NCBI GenBank assembly: GCA_007693915.1
Contig: RECS01000127.1
Coordinates: 1-42,506 of the forward strand
Length of the DNA: 42,506 bases
DNA from: Saprospirales bacterium
Lineage (GTDB): Bacteria; Bacteroidota; Bacteroidia; Chitinophagales; Saprospiraceae
Direction of reading: 5' to 3'
In this document: one piece after another, positions 34,539 through 42,506 of the stretch
Numbering within the stretch: position 1 is the first letter of the stretch
Layout of the letters: each line of letters opens with the position of its first letter
Program-made: the position numbers and the translations under genes
The notes under the pieces: generated by a model
The model's database searches: none
The model's input: only the letters and a program-made list of their open reading frames with translations
What the model was told of the DNA's origin: nothing

Positions 34539-35750
34539 CTATTTCTCCATTGCTTCCACAGCCGGCAGGGGAGTTCCTTCTAATAAAGTGAGCATTGCTC
34601 CTCCTCCTGTGGATAAAAAACTCATCATTTCTCCCATTTGAAATTTGTTGACAGCAGCTACTGAATCGCCCCCACCAATTAGTGAATAAGCGCCTTTAGA
34701 AGTGGCATTACCTATTGCTTCGGCTACTTTTATAGTTCCATTTGCAAAGGAAGACATTTCAAAAACACCCATTGGACCATTCCAGAAGATGGTGACAGAT
34801 TCTGCGATAATCTTCCTGTATTTTTCAATGGTTTTAGGCCCTATGTCAAGTCCCATTAGGTTTTCTGGAATTTCTGAAGTGGATACTACTTCTTTGTTAG
34901 CATCATCTTTAAACTCATCTGCCGCAATAGTATCAATTGGTAAATGGATGCTACAGTTATTTTCCTCTGCTTTTTGAATTATTCCAAGAACCAGATCTAT
35001 TTTATCCTCCTCGCAAAGTGATTTTCCAATTTGACCACCTTTCGCTTTTATAAAGGTATAGGCCATTCCGCCTCCAATTAACAGATGGTCAGCTTTTGGT
35101 ACGAGCTTTTCTATTAGTTGGAGTTTGTCCGAGACTTTAGCGCCTCCGAGAATTACCGTATAGGGCTTTTTGGGGTTTTCAGTAATCTTCCTTGCTTCTT
35201 CTAGTTCTTTGTCCATTAAAAATCCGAAGGCCTTTTTGTCTTGAGGAAACAGAGATGCAATTTTATAGGTTGATGCATGCGCCCTGTGCGCAGTACCAAA
35301 AGCATCATTTATAAATATGTCCGCAAGTTTGGCTAGTTGTGAAGCCAATTGCTCATCTCCTTTGCCTTCTCCCTTCTCAAAACGAGAATTTTCCAATAAA
35401 AGAACTTGTCCCGATTTTAATTCTGAAGCTTTGGTCTGACTATCAATTCCTCCGAAATCAGAAGAGAGAAGAACTGTAGTATTGAGCAAGTTTTTAAGTT
35501 CCTTGGCCACGGGGGCTAGGCTGTATTTTTCCTTTTTAATACTTCCATCCTCATTCAAATCCTTTTCAGGTCTACCCAAGTGACTCATTAGAATAACGGC
35601 ACTACCATTGTTAATTACGTGTTGAATGGTGGGCAAACTGGCGACGATCCTTGAATTGTCAGTTATTTTTCCATTCTTTAATGGGACATTTAGGTCTGCC
35701 CTTATAATTGTCTTTTTGTTGTTGAAGTCTATTTGCTGAATTTTGCTCAT
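34539..35750 (-). CDS. pgk: phosphoglycerate kinase
   Basis: 403 residues from the ATG at 35750. The frame is open to 35792, but the pgk promoter occupies 35762-35792, so the shorter start is certain. Motifs: TIIRADLNVPLKNGKITDNS, SHLGRP, GGAKVSDKL, and the nucleotide loop GGGDSVAAVNK followed by STGGGAMLTLLEG. It transfers phosphate between 1,3-bisphosphoglycerate and ADP in glycolysis. The gene stands alone, with about 11 bases between the -7 element and the ATG, so its leader is almost absent. Confidence 0.97.
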   Translation of the reverse strand: MSKIQQIDFNNKKTIIRADLNVPLKNGKITDNSRIVASLPTIQHVINNGSAVILMSHLGRPEKDLNEDGSIKKEKYSLAPVAKELKNLLNTTVLLSSDFGGIDSQTKASELKSGQVLLLENSRFEKGEGKGDEQLASQLAKLADIFINDAFGTAHRAHASTYKIASLFPQDKKAFGFLMDKELEEARKITENPKKPYTVILGGAKVSDKLQLIEKLVPKADHLLIGGGMAYTFIKAKGGQIGKSLCEEDKIDLVLGIIQKAEENNCSIHLPIDTIAADEFKDDANKEVVSTSEIPENLMGLDIGPKTIEKYRKIIAESVTIFWNGPMGVFEMSSFANGTIKVAEAIGNATSKGAYSLIGGGDSVAAVNKFQMGEMMSFLSTGGGAMLTLLEGTPLPAVEAMEK

Positions 35751-35761
35751 CTTTTTTTTTG

Positions 35762-35792
35762 CAAAAGTAAACCCAAAACTGATAACTGCCAA
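35762..35792 (-). promoter_or_regulatory. promoter of pgk
   Basis: On the minus strand TTG (35790-35792), spacer 20, TACTTTTG (35762-35769): exact fit to the phylum consensus. The transcript would start only a few bases from the ATG. Confidence 0.8.
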
Positions 35793-35849
35793 TAATCGAA
35801 CACATTAAGCTTATGCTAAAAAAATCTTGTAAAATTTGCGAGATATTGC

Positions 35850-35880
35850 TTGGCTAATTCTTTTGGACATTTTATCTTTG
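35850..35880 (+). promoter_or_regulatory. promoter of tRNA-Glu
   Basis: TTG (35850-35852), spacer 20, TATCTTTG (35873-35880). About 49 bases before the mature tRNA. Confidence 0.75.
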
Positions 35881-35929
35881 CCCTGCTTTTGAAAAAAGCT
35901 TCTTCAATGGAAGGGTGTTTTCATTATTA

Positions 35930-36001
35930 GGCCCATTCGTCTAGTGGTTAGGACGCAAGGTTTTCATCCTTGAAACAGGGGTTCGATTCCCCTATGGGCT
36001 A
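35930..36001 (+). tRNA. tRNA-Glu (TTC)
   Basis: 72-nt cloverleaf. Acceptor GGCCCAT/ATGGGCT with a G-U first pair and discriminator A. D-arm GTCTAGTGGTTAGGAC, anticodon stem CAAGG/CCTTG with loop TTTTCAT (anticodon TTC), T-arm AGGGGTTCGATTCCCCT. CCA is not encoded. Confidence 0.97.
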
Positions 36002-36004
36002 CAA

Positions 36005-36042
36005 AAAGGTTGTAAGACTTAAGATCTTGCAGCCTTTTTTTT
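36005..36042 (+). terminator. intrinsic terminator of tRNA-Glu
   Basis: 13-bp stem 36005-36017 with 36025-36037 (two G-U pairs), 7-base loop, then a T-run to 36042. It starts 4 bases after the tRNA. Confidence 0.9.
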
Positions 36043-36193
36043 ATTGAATATCAATAGGATTAGGGCTCCAATACCCTCGTATATTAAAGAGCTACTGATT
36101 TATGATCTCAGATTTCTGATTTCAGCTTAGGGCTTTGAGAATATAAAGTTTATCAATTTTTATGGGTGTCTGGCAATTGTACTATCTTCTCCC

Positions 36194-36207
36194 ACCAACT
36201 AGTTGGT
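36194..36207. repeat. 14-bp perfect palindrome
   Basis: ACCAACTAGTTGGT, 7+7 without spacer, in the tail-to-tail gap between tRNA-Glu and the M14 gene. The rest of 36043-36276 holds no gene. Could be a protein-binding site or chance. Confidence 0.5.
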
Positions 36208-36276
36208 ATGTCCATTCCTGACCGAACTACCTATTAGAATATGTCCAATCATCGGTGCCCAATGATAAAAAAATCA

Positions 36277-37221
36277 TTAAAAATACCCTATATGAAAAAG
36301 TGCATCGCCTTGATGTACAACAGGAGCATGGCTGTTTCCAATAATAAATCCATCCCTTAAGCTTTTGATATCGTAATCTTTATCATCGTATAGGTCTTGG
36401 ATACTACCTATTACCTCACCTTTTTTTACAGACTCTCCAGAGGTTTTAAATGGAATGAAAAAACCTGATTGTACCGCTCTTCTCCAGGATGAGCCGGAAA
36501 GCTCTATATGGGGATAGTCAATAGTATCTTCATAAGTCATCATCCCAAGGTGATTGAGAACCCTTTTAATTCCTCTTAAGCCAAACAAAATTGCCAGTTC
36601 ATCTCTTCTCAATGCCTCACCACCTTCATAGACAAGTATTGGTTTTTTCTGAGTTTTAACTATTTTTCGTAGGGATTTAGGAATAGCAGGTTTGGTGATA
36701 GTAAAAGGTGCGTTAAACGCTTTCGAGAGCTCCATCGCTTGTTCATCTCCTTTAGTCAGCCGAATCTGCGGATAATTGTATCTGTTGGCACCTCCCGTAT
36801 GAATGTCAATTACTATATCTACAATTGGTAAAATCTTATTTGTCAGGGAATTAGCCACCCTTGAAGCGAGAGATCCACTGGAGAGACCCGGGAAAGATCT
36901 GTTTACGTCTTTGCCGTCAGGTACATCTCTTGAAAAATTTAAAAATCCATAAATATTCAGAACCGGAATGACAATAATACTTCCGCACCTTAGTGATGCA
37001 TGGTCAAACCCCCTATTAAATTGCCTTAGTATTTCAATGCCGTCAAACTCGTCACCGTGCATACCGCCAAGTAGCAATACTGTAGGACCGGGATTTTTAC
37101 TTCTATACACATGGGCATAAATGTAGATTTTATTTCCACTGGGTAGTTTTCCGATGAACATTTTTACTATCTGATGTTCCCCGGGTTTTATTTCTGTATT
37201 GTTGATGTTAATTTCGCGCAT
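36277..37221 (-). CDS. succinylglutamate desuccinylase/aspartoacylase-family M14 deacylase
   Basis: 314 residues. Zinc ligands are in LLLGGMHGDEFDGIEI (His, Glu) and DIVIDIHTGG (His), with the substrate-site NRSFPG, and a later EGGEALRRDE with the putative catalytic Glu. The C-terminal ~80 residues form a small beta domain (GFFIPFKTSGESVKKGEVIG) that may cap the active site. It removes acyl groups from amino acids or similar amides. No arginine-succinate pathway genes are adjacent, so the substrate cannot be named. The promoter is unclear; TACCTTTG at 37403-37410 is far upstream. Confidence 0.87.
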   Translation of the reverse strand: MREININNTEIKPGEHQIVKMFIGKLPSGNKIYIYAHVYRSKNPGPTVLLLGGMHGDEFDGIEILRQFNRGFDHASLRCGSIIVIPVLNIYGFLNFSRDVPDGKDVNRSFPGLSSGSLASRVANSLTNKILPIVDIVIDIHTGGANRYNYPQIRLTKGDEQAMELSKAFNAPFTITKPAIPKSLRKIVKTQKKPILVYEGGEALRRDELAILFGLRGIKRVLNHLGMMTYEDTIDYPHIELSGSSWRRAVQSGFFIPFKTSGESVKKGEVIGSIQDLYDDKDYDIKSLRDGFIIGNSHAPVVHQGDALFHIGYF

Positions 37222-37513
37222 AGTTCATTAAAGCTTGACCTTTCTTAATAGCTTGGTCTATTATAAAAGGCTGTATTTTTGAGAAGGTTTTGTGAAGCTT
37301 AATATAAAAAAAATAATAATATTGGCTTTAAAAAAAAATAATTTATTAGTGAATAGAGAGTAAACGATCTATAATAAAGTTAGTCAAAAAAGCAATTACA
37401 AACAAAGGTACGTAATAATCAGAACCAGAAACACAGTATGATTTTTTTAGGAGTTAGAAAAATCGAACTGAGGTTTTTAGATATTTGAATAAATGATTGT
37501 CTTTTTACTTATT

Positions 37514-37640
37514 TCACTCCACCTTCACAAACCGCTCATTAACTACCCCTTCCGCTCCATCATAAAATAGAACACAGTGTCCCGCCGGCAGAAATGAAAT
37601 ATCTACATTAGCACTAAGCCCTTGAATCCTCTGCCGCTAA
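37514..37640 (-). pseudogene. fragment of a T9SS C-terminal sorting domain
   Basis: Read on the minus strand, ANVDISFLPAGHCVLFYDG and then GVVNERFVKVE followed by TGA at 37514-37516 match the end of a T9SS sorting domain (LPxGxYVL... ERFVKVE). The frame shifts near 37620-37630, where the upstream frame carries SAKVYPNNILSGRGF, again like the VYPNP start of such domains. It is directly joined to the IS21 relic, so it is either a separate broken gene or a deletion junction. Confidence 0.6.
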
Positions 37641-38103
37641 GTATGTTATTTGGATAAACCTTTGCGCTTACAGAGGCCAAAGGCGCAAAATCAGGATCTG
37701 AATAATGGTTGTTGTCAACCTGAATGGTGGAATACTTTTAGACTTTGTAGCACTGGCTTACAGCAAAGTCATAAGGAGCCACGGGTAAATTATTTAAATG
37801 TTTGAGCTCAGACTCAAATCTTTGTGAATTAGTCAACTCATGACCATCAGATTTTTGTCCATTTAGCTGCTGTATTTTGGTGGCCAAATGTTTGTTAGCA
37901 TACTCAAGAGAGTCAAAACGATCATCTAAATAAATAGACTTTCGACCTACGAATTCAACACTTTTTTCAACATGCCCTTTTTCATTGCCCTCATAGGCGT
38001 TGCAAAATCTTGAAAAAAAAAGATAGTAAGTGCTAATCTTTAGCAGGTCTTCAGTGGGTTGCTTTAGGTTATTTCGGCAACTAAATTGGCAGTGTTTAGA
38101 CAA
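37641..38103 (-). mobile_element. relic of an IS21-family transposase gene (istA)
   Basis: A 121-codon open frame at 37738-38103 and its continuation resemble the C-terminal third of IstA. Signs are QPTEDLLKISTYY, then RFCNAYEGNEKGHVEKSVEF, FDSLEYANKHL, and LPVAPYDFAVSQCYKV, followed after an in-frame TAA (37738-37740) by KYSTIQVDNNHYS. In intact IS21 proteins the last part reads VDKYSTIQVDxNHYSVPD, so the stop replaces the Asp codon. The 5' two-thirds, istB and the IS ends are not seen. It is a dead, truncated remnant lying just after the ABC ATPase gene. Confidence 0.7.
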
Positions 38104-38212
38104 AACTAGCGATTATACTTTGATGAAGCTGATAAAGGGGAGTAAATAATCGTGGAAGGTGACAAAGATAATTCTTGTGCCTTTGCTAAATCCGGCAACT
38201 GAAATAGTCATC

Positions 38213-38959
38213 CTATCCCAATCCCGCTTTTTGAAAAACAGTAAGTTGGGGCCCAAAAGTATGTTGGAGGTTCTCGACTGTAAAAGTATCTTCCACGGAG
38301 CCCTCTGCAATTAATCGTTGATTCAATAAAATAACATGGTCAAAATAGCTTTTTACGGTCGACAAATCATGGTGAACCACGAGTATAGTTTTACCCTCTT
38401 CTCTTAAACTTTTTAATACACCAACAATGGATACCTCAGACAAATGATCCACTCCGGTGAATGGCTCATCTAATAGAAATATATCAGCCTGCTGACACAA
38501 TGCCCTAGCGATAAAAACTCGCTGTTGTTGGCCACCGCTTAGTTTAGAAATCTGTCGCTTTGCCAGCTGCTCGATATTGAGCTTTTTCATGGCTTCTGAA
38601 GCAATGCCATAATCTTCCTTGGAAAGAAGGGAGCCAACCCTTTTGTAAGGATACCTTCCTTGCAATACTACTTCTTCTACTGTGGTTGGAAATGACCAGT
38701 CTATGTCGTCTTTCTGAGGTATGTAAGCAATTTTTGATCTGACCTTATTCAAAGGATGATTAAAGATTTTTATTTCTCCTGAGATACTTTCAGTCAATTG
38801 GAGTATCGCATGGAAAAGGGTAGACTTTCCCGCACCATTGGGTCCCACAAGTCCGTAAATTTTCCCTGGAAAAATATCCAAATAGATGTTTGTCAGAATC
38901 CGTCTTTTTCCATAATTTACAGATAATCCTTTAATTTCAATAGTTTTCTTATCCTCCAT
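38213..38959 (-). CDS. metal-type ABC transporter ATPase (Mn/Zn/Fe)
   Basis: 248 residues. Walker A GPNGAGKST, Q-loop PQKDDIDWSFPTTVEEVVL, signature LSGGQQQR, Walker B IFLLDEPFTGVD and H-loop VVHHDLS. The QKDDIDWSFP pattern is that of metal ABC ATPases (MntB/ZnuC/SitB group). It overlaps the binding-protein gene by 11 bases. The expected permease gene does not follow; after a 109-base gap comes the IS21 relic. The metal cannot be told from the ATPase. Confidence 0.9.
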   Translation of the reverse strand: MEDKKTIEIKGLSVNYGKRRILTNIYLDIFPGKIYGLVGPNGAGKSTLFHAILQLTESISGEIKIFNHPLNKVRSKIAYIPQKDDIDWSFPTTVEEVVLQGRYPYKRVGSLLSKEDYGIASEAMKKLNIEQLAKRQISKLSGGQQQRVFIARALCQQADIFLLDEPFTGVDHLSEVSIVGVLKSLREEGKTILVVHHDLSTVKSYFDHVILLNQRLIAEGSVEDTFTVENLQHTFGPQLTVFQKAGLG

Positions 38960-39968
38960 GTTGTGTTTTTACATTAAACCACATCCATAAAAAACAGGCA
39001 GCGAGAAAAACAAGTATTCCCAAACTCATTAGGGTGTCACTAAAGTCAGATTTCCAGAGATCATATTCTGCTTTTTGTCTTTCACCTAAAAGTGCCTCTG
39101 CAATGCGATTGACGTTGTGGTACAACATTTGAATATAATTTCCTGCATCCTTTTCCGGTTCGGACAGCGAGTCAGTATAAAGTTGACCTCCAACGATTAG
39201 GTTGTTGTCTTTTGCAATTTGATTTACTAATTTTGGGTTGATGGTGCTCTCAGGGAAGATTGCTCCGACCTCCGAATTTTTAATAATTTCCGTTAGTTGT
39301 ATCATGTCTTTTACAGTCAATTCTGCATCTGGCGAACTTGCAAGTACTGATTTGACTGAAATTTCATACCGCTCTCCAAAGTATCTGAATGCATCGTGAG
39401 AGGTAATTAGCAACCTCTTTTTTTGAGGAATCTCTTTGAGCCTTTCTAAACTGTATTGATGAACCTCTTCCAACAAGTCCAGATATACTTTTAAGTTAAA
39501 TTGGATGGTTTCTTTATGTTTCGGCAGTAAATCCGAAAGGGAAGCGGAAATGTTTCTGGCATATGTTTTTCCCAGAATAGGATCCAGCCATGCATGCGGA
39601 TCTACCTGAGTATAGAATTTTCCAGTGAAAATAGGCTGGATACCCTTTGTAACGGTGTCAATTTTTGCAGTACTTCCTGTTTTTTTAATTAAATTTACCA
39701 TCCAGTTTTCCAGATTCATACCATTAACGAGTATCAGGTCTGCTTCTGTACTTAATTTCAAATCCGCCGGACTTGGATCAAAGTTGTGAGGATCCGTTCC
39801 CAGGGGTACCAAACTTATTACTCGAGCCTCATCTCCGATCAGTTGATGGGCTATGTCGGCAATGATGGTATTGCTCGCCATTACCAATGGACGATTCTCT
39901 TCCGCAGCCTTAAGGGGCTGAAAAGAAAAAAAAGCAATTAACAAGCATATAGACAGACTCCACCTCAT
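38949..39968 (-). CDS. metal-binding TroA/ZnuA-type solute receptor with C-terminal anchor
   Basis: 339 residues. Signal peptide 1-21 (ICLLIAFFSFQPLKAAEE). The cluster A-I fold has ligands His in GTDPHNFDPSP, His in VDPHAWLDP, Glu in IFPESTINP, and Asp in LYTDSLSEP: the His-His-Glu-Asp set favouring manganese or iron over zinc. There is no His-rich loop. Unusually the C-terminus has a hydrophobic helix (LMSLGILVFLAACFLWMWF), which would anchor the receptor at the membrane in place of a lipid anchor. It is first in the two-gene unit. Confidence 0.9.
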   Translation of the reverse strand: MRWSLSICLLIAFFSFQPLKAAEENRPLVMASNTIIADIAHQLIGDEARVISLVPLGTDPHNFDPSPADLKLSTEADLILVNGMNLENWMVNLIKKTGSTAKIDTVTKGIQPIFTGKFYTQVDPHAWLDPILGKTYARNISASLSDLLPKHKETIQFNLKVYLDLLEEVHQYSLERLKEIPQKKRLLITSHDAFRYFGERYEISVKSVLASSPDAELTVKDMIQLTEIIKNSEVGAIFPESTINPKLVNQIAKDNNLIVGGQLYTDSLSEPEKDAGNYIQMLYHNVNRIAEALLGERQKAEYDLWKSDFSDTLMSLGILVFLAACFLWMWFNVKTQHGG

Positions 39969-40019
39969 GGAACAAATTTAATAATAATTTGACTAGCCAG
40001 GTAGAGGAACCCTTTTATT

Positions 40020-41336
40020 TTATCTGGTTGGAGAGAGAATGAGTATCTTTTGGGTTTGAACAGATGAGTCAGCTGTGATTTTTAGCAGATACATTCCCGG
40101 ACTCATACCATGAACGCTTATTCTTTTATCATTGGTAACCAGCACCCTTTTTCCCAGAGGGCAAACAAGCTCGACTTTTACGGAAGAAATATTCTCCGGG
40201 TGGTCAATATGAAGCCATTCAGTTGCCGGATTGGGATAGACGGTAATAAATGAATCCGTTTCTTCTATCTCTGACACTGAGGTGGTCGACAACTTATTGA
40301 GGTAAGTCCAGATGTCATTATTTAAGCTTACCGGTACGGCTGCTCCCCCGGGATTGTTGCCCATTCGGATAAAAACCAGATTTTGTGATGGCGTTACATT
40401 TAGAATTTGTCCGTTTAAACCAAGTGCTGCGTAGGTGTCAGATGGAGCATCAGGAAAGAGTAGTCCGTTGAAGACGAACTGCAGTTGCGGCAGCATAAAG
40501 GATTCCTTCCCATTGAGCCACCACAGGTAACCATAGGATTTATTGAGCTCCTGTGAGCTGTTGATCATTTGGTTAAAATAGGATGTATCGGTTATAAGTT
40601 CTTCTCCATCCCAATTCCCCTCAGCAAGCATTAGTAAACCAAATCTGACAAAGTTTCTCGGTCGGCTAAAAACAATTCGATTAAAGTCTATGGGGATATA
40701 GGCAGCATTGATACCCGTTTTTCTGCTGATTCGGTTGAAGAGGAGTAGATTTAATGGCAAGTTGGAGGCCTCTTCGAGCACATTGGTAATCAGGGTGTAT
40801 GGGGCATTGTAATAAGCCCATCTTTGCTCTGGGTCCTCGAGATATTCAAGGCAGGAGGGTAGCGTGCAGTCCCGTTCTGGAATCAAATCATTTAAGCCGC
40901 TGACCATGCTCAATTGATGGCGAATGGTAATGAGATCTTCTTTTTCCTTTGGAGCCTGAGTCCATCCATCACCCAAATACATATTGGTCGGGTCTTCAAT
41001 GTCCAAAAGTCCTTCAGATTGAAGGATTCCGGTAAGGAAAGCAGTCATGCCTTTACCTGCTGATGCCCAATACCAAACACTATCCGTAGTAAATTCCCCA
41101 AAATACCATTCCAGAACTATTTTTCCATCTTTAAGGAGAATAAAAGCCTTGCTTTGACTGCTATCTAAAAAGTGATGTAGATTATCTACGTACTCGGGAT
41201 TCCATCCCAATTGCTCAGGACTAAGTGTTTCCCATTCCTCTGTGTCCACACTTGGAAAGTATAGCTCCTGCCCAAAAGAGGAGTTAAGAATAAGCGAAAA
41301 AAGGAAGCTTAATAAAAATAGTTTTTTGATTATCAT
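40020..41336 (-). CDS. secreted beta-lactamase-fold serine hydrolase with T9SS sorting domain
   Basis: 438 residues. Signal peptide ending NSSFGQ, then a class C/penicillin-binding-like serine hydrolase domain (about 30-350) with nucleophile SxxK as WASAGKGM (about residue 94) and YYNAPY for the YxN motif. A final ~75-residue type A T9SS sorting domain has VYPNPATEWLHID at the start and SPGMYLLKI near the end. It is probably an extracellular or surface esterase or peptidase; the substrate is unknown. It starts 308 bases from the divergent amidinotransferase-like gene. Confidence 0.88.
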   Translation of the reverse strand: MIIKKLFLLSFLFSLILNSSFGQELYFPSVDTEEWETLSPEQLGWNPEYVDNLHHFLDSSQSKAFILLKDGKIVLEWYFGEFTTDSVWYWASAGKGMTAFLTGILQSEGLLDIEDPTNMYLGDGWTQAPKEKEDLITIRHQLSMVSGLNDLIPERDCTLPSCLEYLEDPEQRWAYYNAPYTLITNVLEEASNLPLNLLLFNRISRKTGINAAYIPIDFNRIVFSRPRNFVRFGLLMLAEGNWDGEELITDTSYFNQMINSSQELNKSYGYLWWLNGKESFMLPQLQFVFNGLLFPDAPSDTYAALGLNGQILNVTPSQNLVFIRMGNNPGGAAVPVSLNNDIWTYLNKLSTTSVSEIEETDSFITVYPNPATEWLHIDHPENISSVKVELVCPLGKRVLVTNDKRISVHGMSPGMYLLKITADSSVQTQKILILSPTR

Positions 41337-41644
41337 TTAGTAAAGTTAAGGTGTATGAAGAAATATACCTGTAAACCCATCTCGATTTATTGCCAAAACT
41401 AAGCTTTTTACCCAAATTCTTCAATTTGGGATAGCTGGAGCTGTGGTATCTTTCAGAAATCAGATTTTGACGTACTGACGCAGCATAAGTTAACTAAGCC
41501 TTTCTCAAATTATTTGAATAAATCTTTTACTTGATCTTTGAGTTTTGTTAGACCTATTATTTGGATTGTTTTATTAATGCTTACAAAGCCATATTTAATA
41601 AGATTATAAATTGTTTCTATCTTTGGTCGAAATCCCCTTTTTTT
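41337..41644. promoter_or_regulatory. divergent intergenic region
   Basis: No gene. It holds a perfect 8-bp inverted repeat, CCCAAATT 41411-41418 and AATTTGGG 41423-41430 with a 4-base loop, and a TATCTTTG -7 at 41618-41625 on the plus strand, 19 bases before the ATG of the next gene. No clear -33. Confidence 0.5.
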
Positions 41645-42506
41645 ATGTCAAAGTCAATAAATAAACCTCTTGAGCTATTTTTAGAAGACGAGACTTCCTG
41701 TCTGAAAACTGTTATTTTGGGTCACAGTAGAGATATGAATCCCTCCAAGCCTGTCAATAATCCCAAATACGCTGAGACCATTAAAGAAGGTAGAGAGGTG
41801 ACCGATTTGGAATTGATGAATGAAATTGAGGGATTTGCAGAGCTTTTAGAAAGAGAAGGGGTCAGGGTGATTAGACCTGAAAATACAATAGGGTGCACCC
41901 AGATTTTTCCCAGAGACATAGGCTTTGTGATTGCGGATACTTTTATCGTTTCCAATATGCGTTTTGAAAATAGAAAATGTGAGTTTTCCGGTATTAAAAA
42001 ATGGGTGGATCAATTCCCGAAAGTCCTTTATCCGCCAAAGGGGGTTATTATAGAGGGAGGCGATGTTGTCCTTTTTGGAAAGTATGTTTTTGTGGGAATT
42101 GGTCAACGAACGAATTTGGAAGGAGTGGCTTTTCTGGAAAAAAATTTTAAGGAGAAAACGATTGTTCCATTGCAGCTACAGGTAACTGATGATGCCCGTA
42201 CCAATATTTTGCATCTCGATTGCGCGTTGCAGCCTGTGGGTCAGGAAGCTGTAATTATTTATGAGGATGGATTTACCAAAACGCCTGAAGCCATTTTTGA
42301 CCTTTTTTCACCCAAAAACAGAATAATGGTAAGTCAACAAGAAATGTATGAGATGGTACCCAATGTTTTTTCTGTTTCGCCCAATAGGGTAGTGATAGAA
42401 AAAAAATTTGAACGATTGGCAGGAGAGCTGAGGAAGAGGGATGTTAGGCCCCTGTCTATTGCCTACAGAGGTGTTTCAGGATTGGGAGGTTTGTTGAGGT
42501 GTTCTA
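41645..42506 (+). CDS. amidinotransferase/arginine-deiminase-fold enzyme, 3' end outside window
   Basis: 287 codons visible from the ATG at 41645 to the right edge. Guanidino-enzyme motifs are FPRDIGFVIADTF, EGGDVVLFGKYVFVG, an ILHLDCALQPVG segment with the His-x-Asp of the active site, and GGLLRCS, whose Cys286 is the expected nucleophile. It resembles dimethylarginine dimethylaminohydrolase or arginine deiminase-like amidinohydrolases. Only a few residues after the Cys should be missing. It has no signal peptide. The exact substrate cannot be given. Confidence 0.85.
   Translation, partial: MSKSINKPLELFLEDETSCLKTVILGHSRDMNPSKPVNNPKYAETIKEGREVTDLELMNEIEGFAELLEREGVRVIRPENTIGCTQIFPRDIGFVIADTFIVSNMRFENRKCEFSGIKKWVDQFPKVLYPPKGVIIEGGDVVLFGKYVFVGIGQRTNLEGVAFLEKNFKEKTIVPLQLQVTDDARTNILHLDCALQPVGQEAVIIYEDGFTKTPEAIFDLFSPKNRIMVSQQEMYEMVPNVFSVSPNRVVIEKKFERLAGELRKRDVRPLSIAYRGVSGLGGLLRCS

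Noticed and set aside
35751-35792. Upstream extension of pgk by 14 codons
   Set aside because: The extension coincides with the -33/-7 promoter elements, so it cannot be within the transcript.
38113-38310. 65-codon ORF overlapping the ABC ATPase end, considered as a permease remnant
   Set aside because: Only one weak hydrophobic part, no ABC-3 permease pattern, and half of it lies in another frame of the ATPase gene.

Overview
This is an AT-rich chromosomal segment of a member of the Bacteroidota, probably a free-living aerobe of the Saprospiria or Cytophagia kind. The phylum call rests on four observations. Proteins carry type IX secretion (T9SS) C-terminal sorting domains. Many promoters match the Bacteroidota form TTG-N19-21-TAnnTTTG. 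Shine-Dalgarno sequences are almost absent. Families typical of the phylum are present (DUF4271 beside hemD, Rho with a long disordered insert, T9SS-tagged UnbV/ASPIC and serine-hydrolase proteins). The rank below phylum is a guess.

Layout. 1-442: the 3' end of an unknown gene and an empty stretch. 443-3490: a large secreted FG-GAP/UnbV protein and tRNA-Phe. 4231-7913: a five-gene minus-strand sulfur operon (CstB-like persulfide dioxygenase-rhodanese, single rhodanese, universal stress protein, two half-size YeeE/YedE channels) behind a perfect CRP/FNR-type palindrome. 8380-13086: isoaspartyl peptidase, a lipoprotein, recQ and aroQ. 13104-18756: information-processing core (rnpA, rpmH, rho, serS, a membrane zinc protease, frr). 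18852-23033: a secreted propeller-like protein, hemD, DUF4271, lpxH and 3-hydroxyanthranilate dioxygenase. 23191-28543: an atypical SDR, a large peptidase-like/TolB/beta-barrel protein and a ROK sugar kinase. 29035-31816: rluD, LuxC-type acyl-CoA reductase and endonuclease III. 31839-34166: M23 peptidase, an acidic protein, and a tiny transcription unit with promoter, strong SD, 23-codon ORF and terminator. 34539-36042: pgk and tRNA-Glu. 36277-41336: an M14 deacylase, an IS21 transposase relic, a metal ABC ATPase and binding protein with no permease gene nearby, and a secreted T9SS serine hydrolase. 41645-end: an amidinotransferase/arginine-deiminase-like gene cut by the window edge just after its catalytic Cys.

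How the genes work together. The sulfur operon should detoxify persulfide and move reduced sulfur compounds, probably under a CRP/FNR-family regulator. The rpmH-rnpA and frr/serS neighbourhoods are housekeeping. The most unusual item is the small unit at 33971-34166. It has the only clear Shine-Dalgarno I found, and its terminator lies directly in front of the next gene with no room for a separate promoter. This suggests either a small protein gene or a leader-peptide attenuator. The second is the IS21 relic sitting where permease genes of the metal ABC transporter would be expected.
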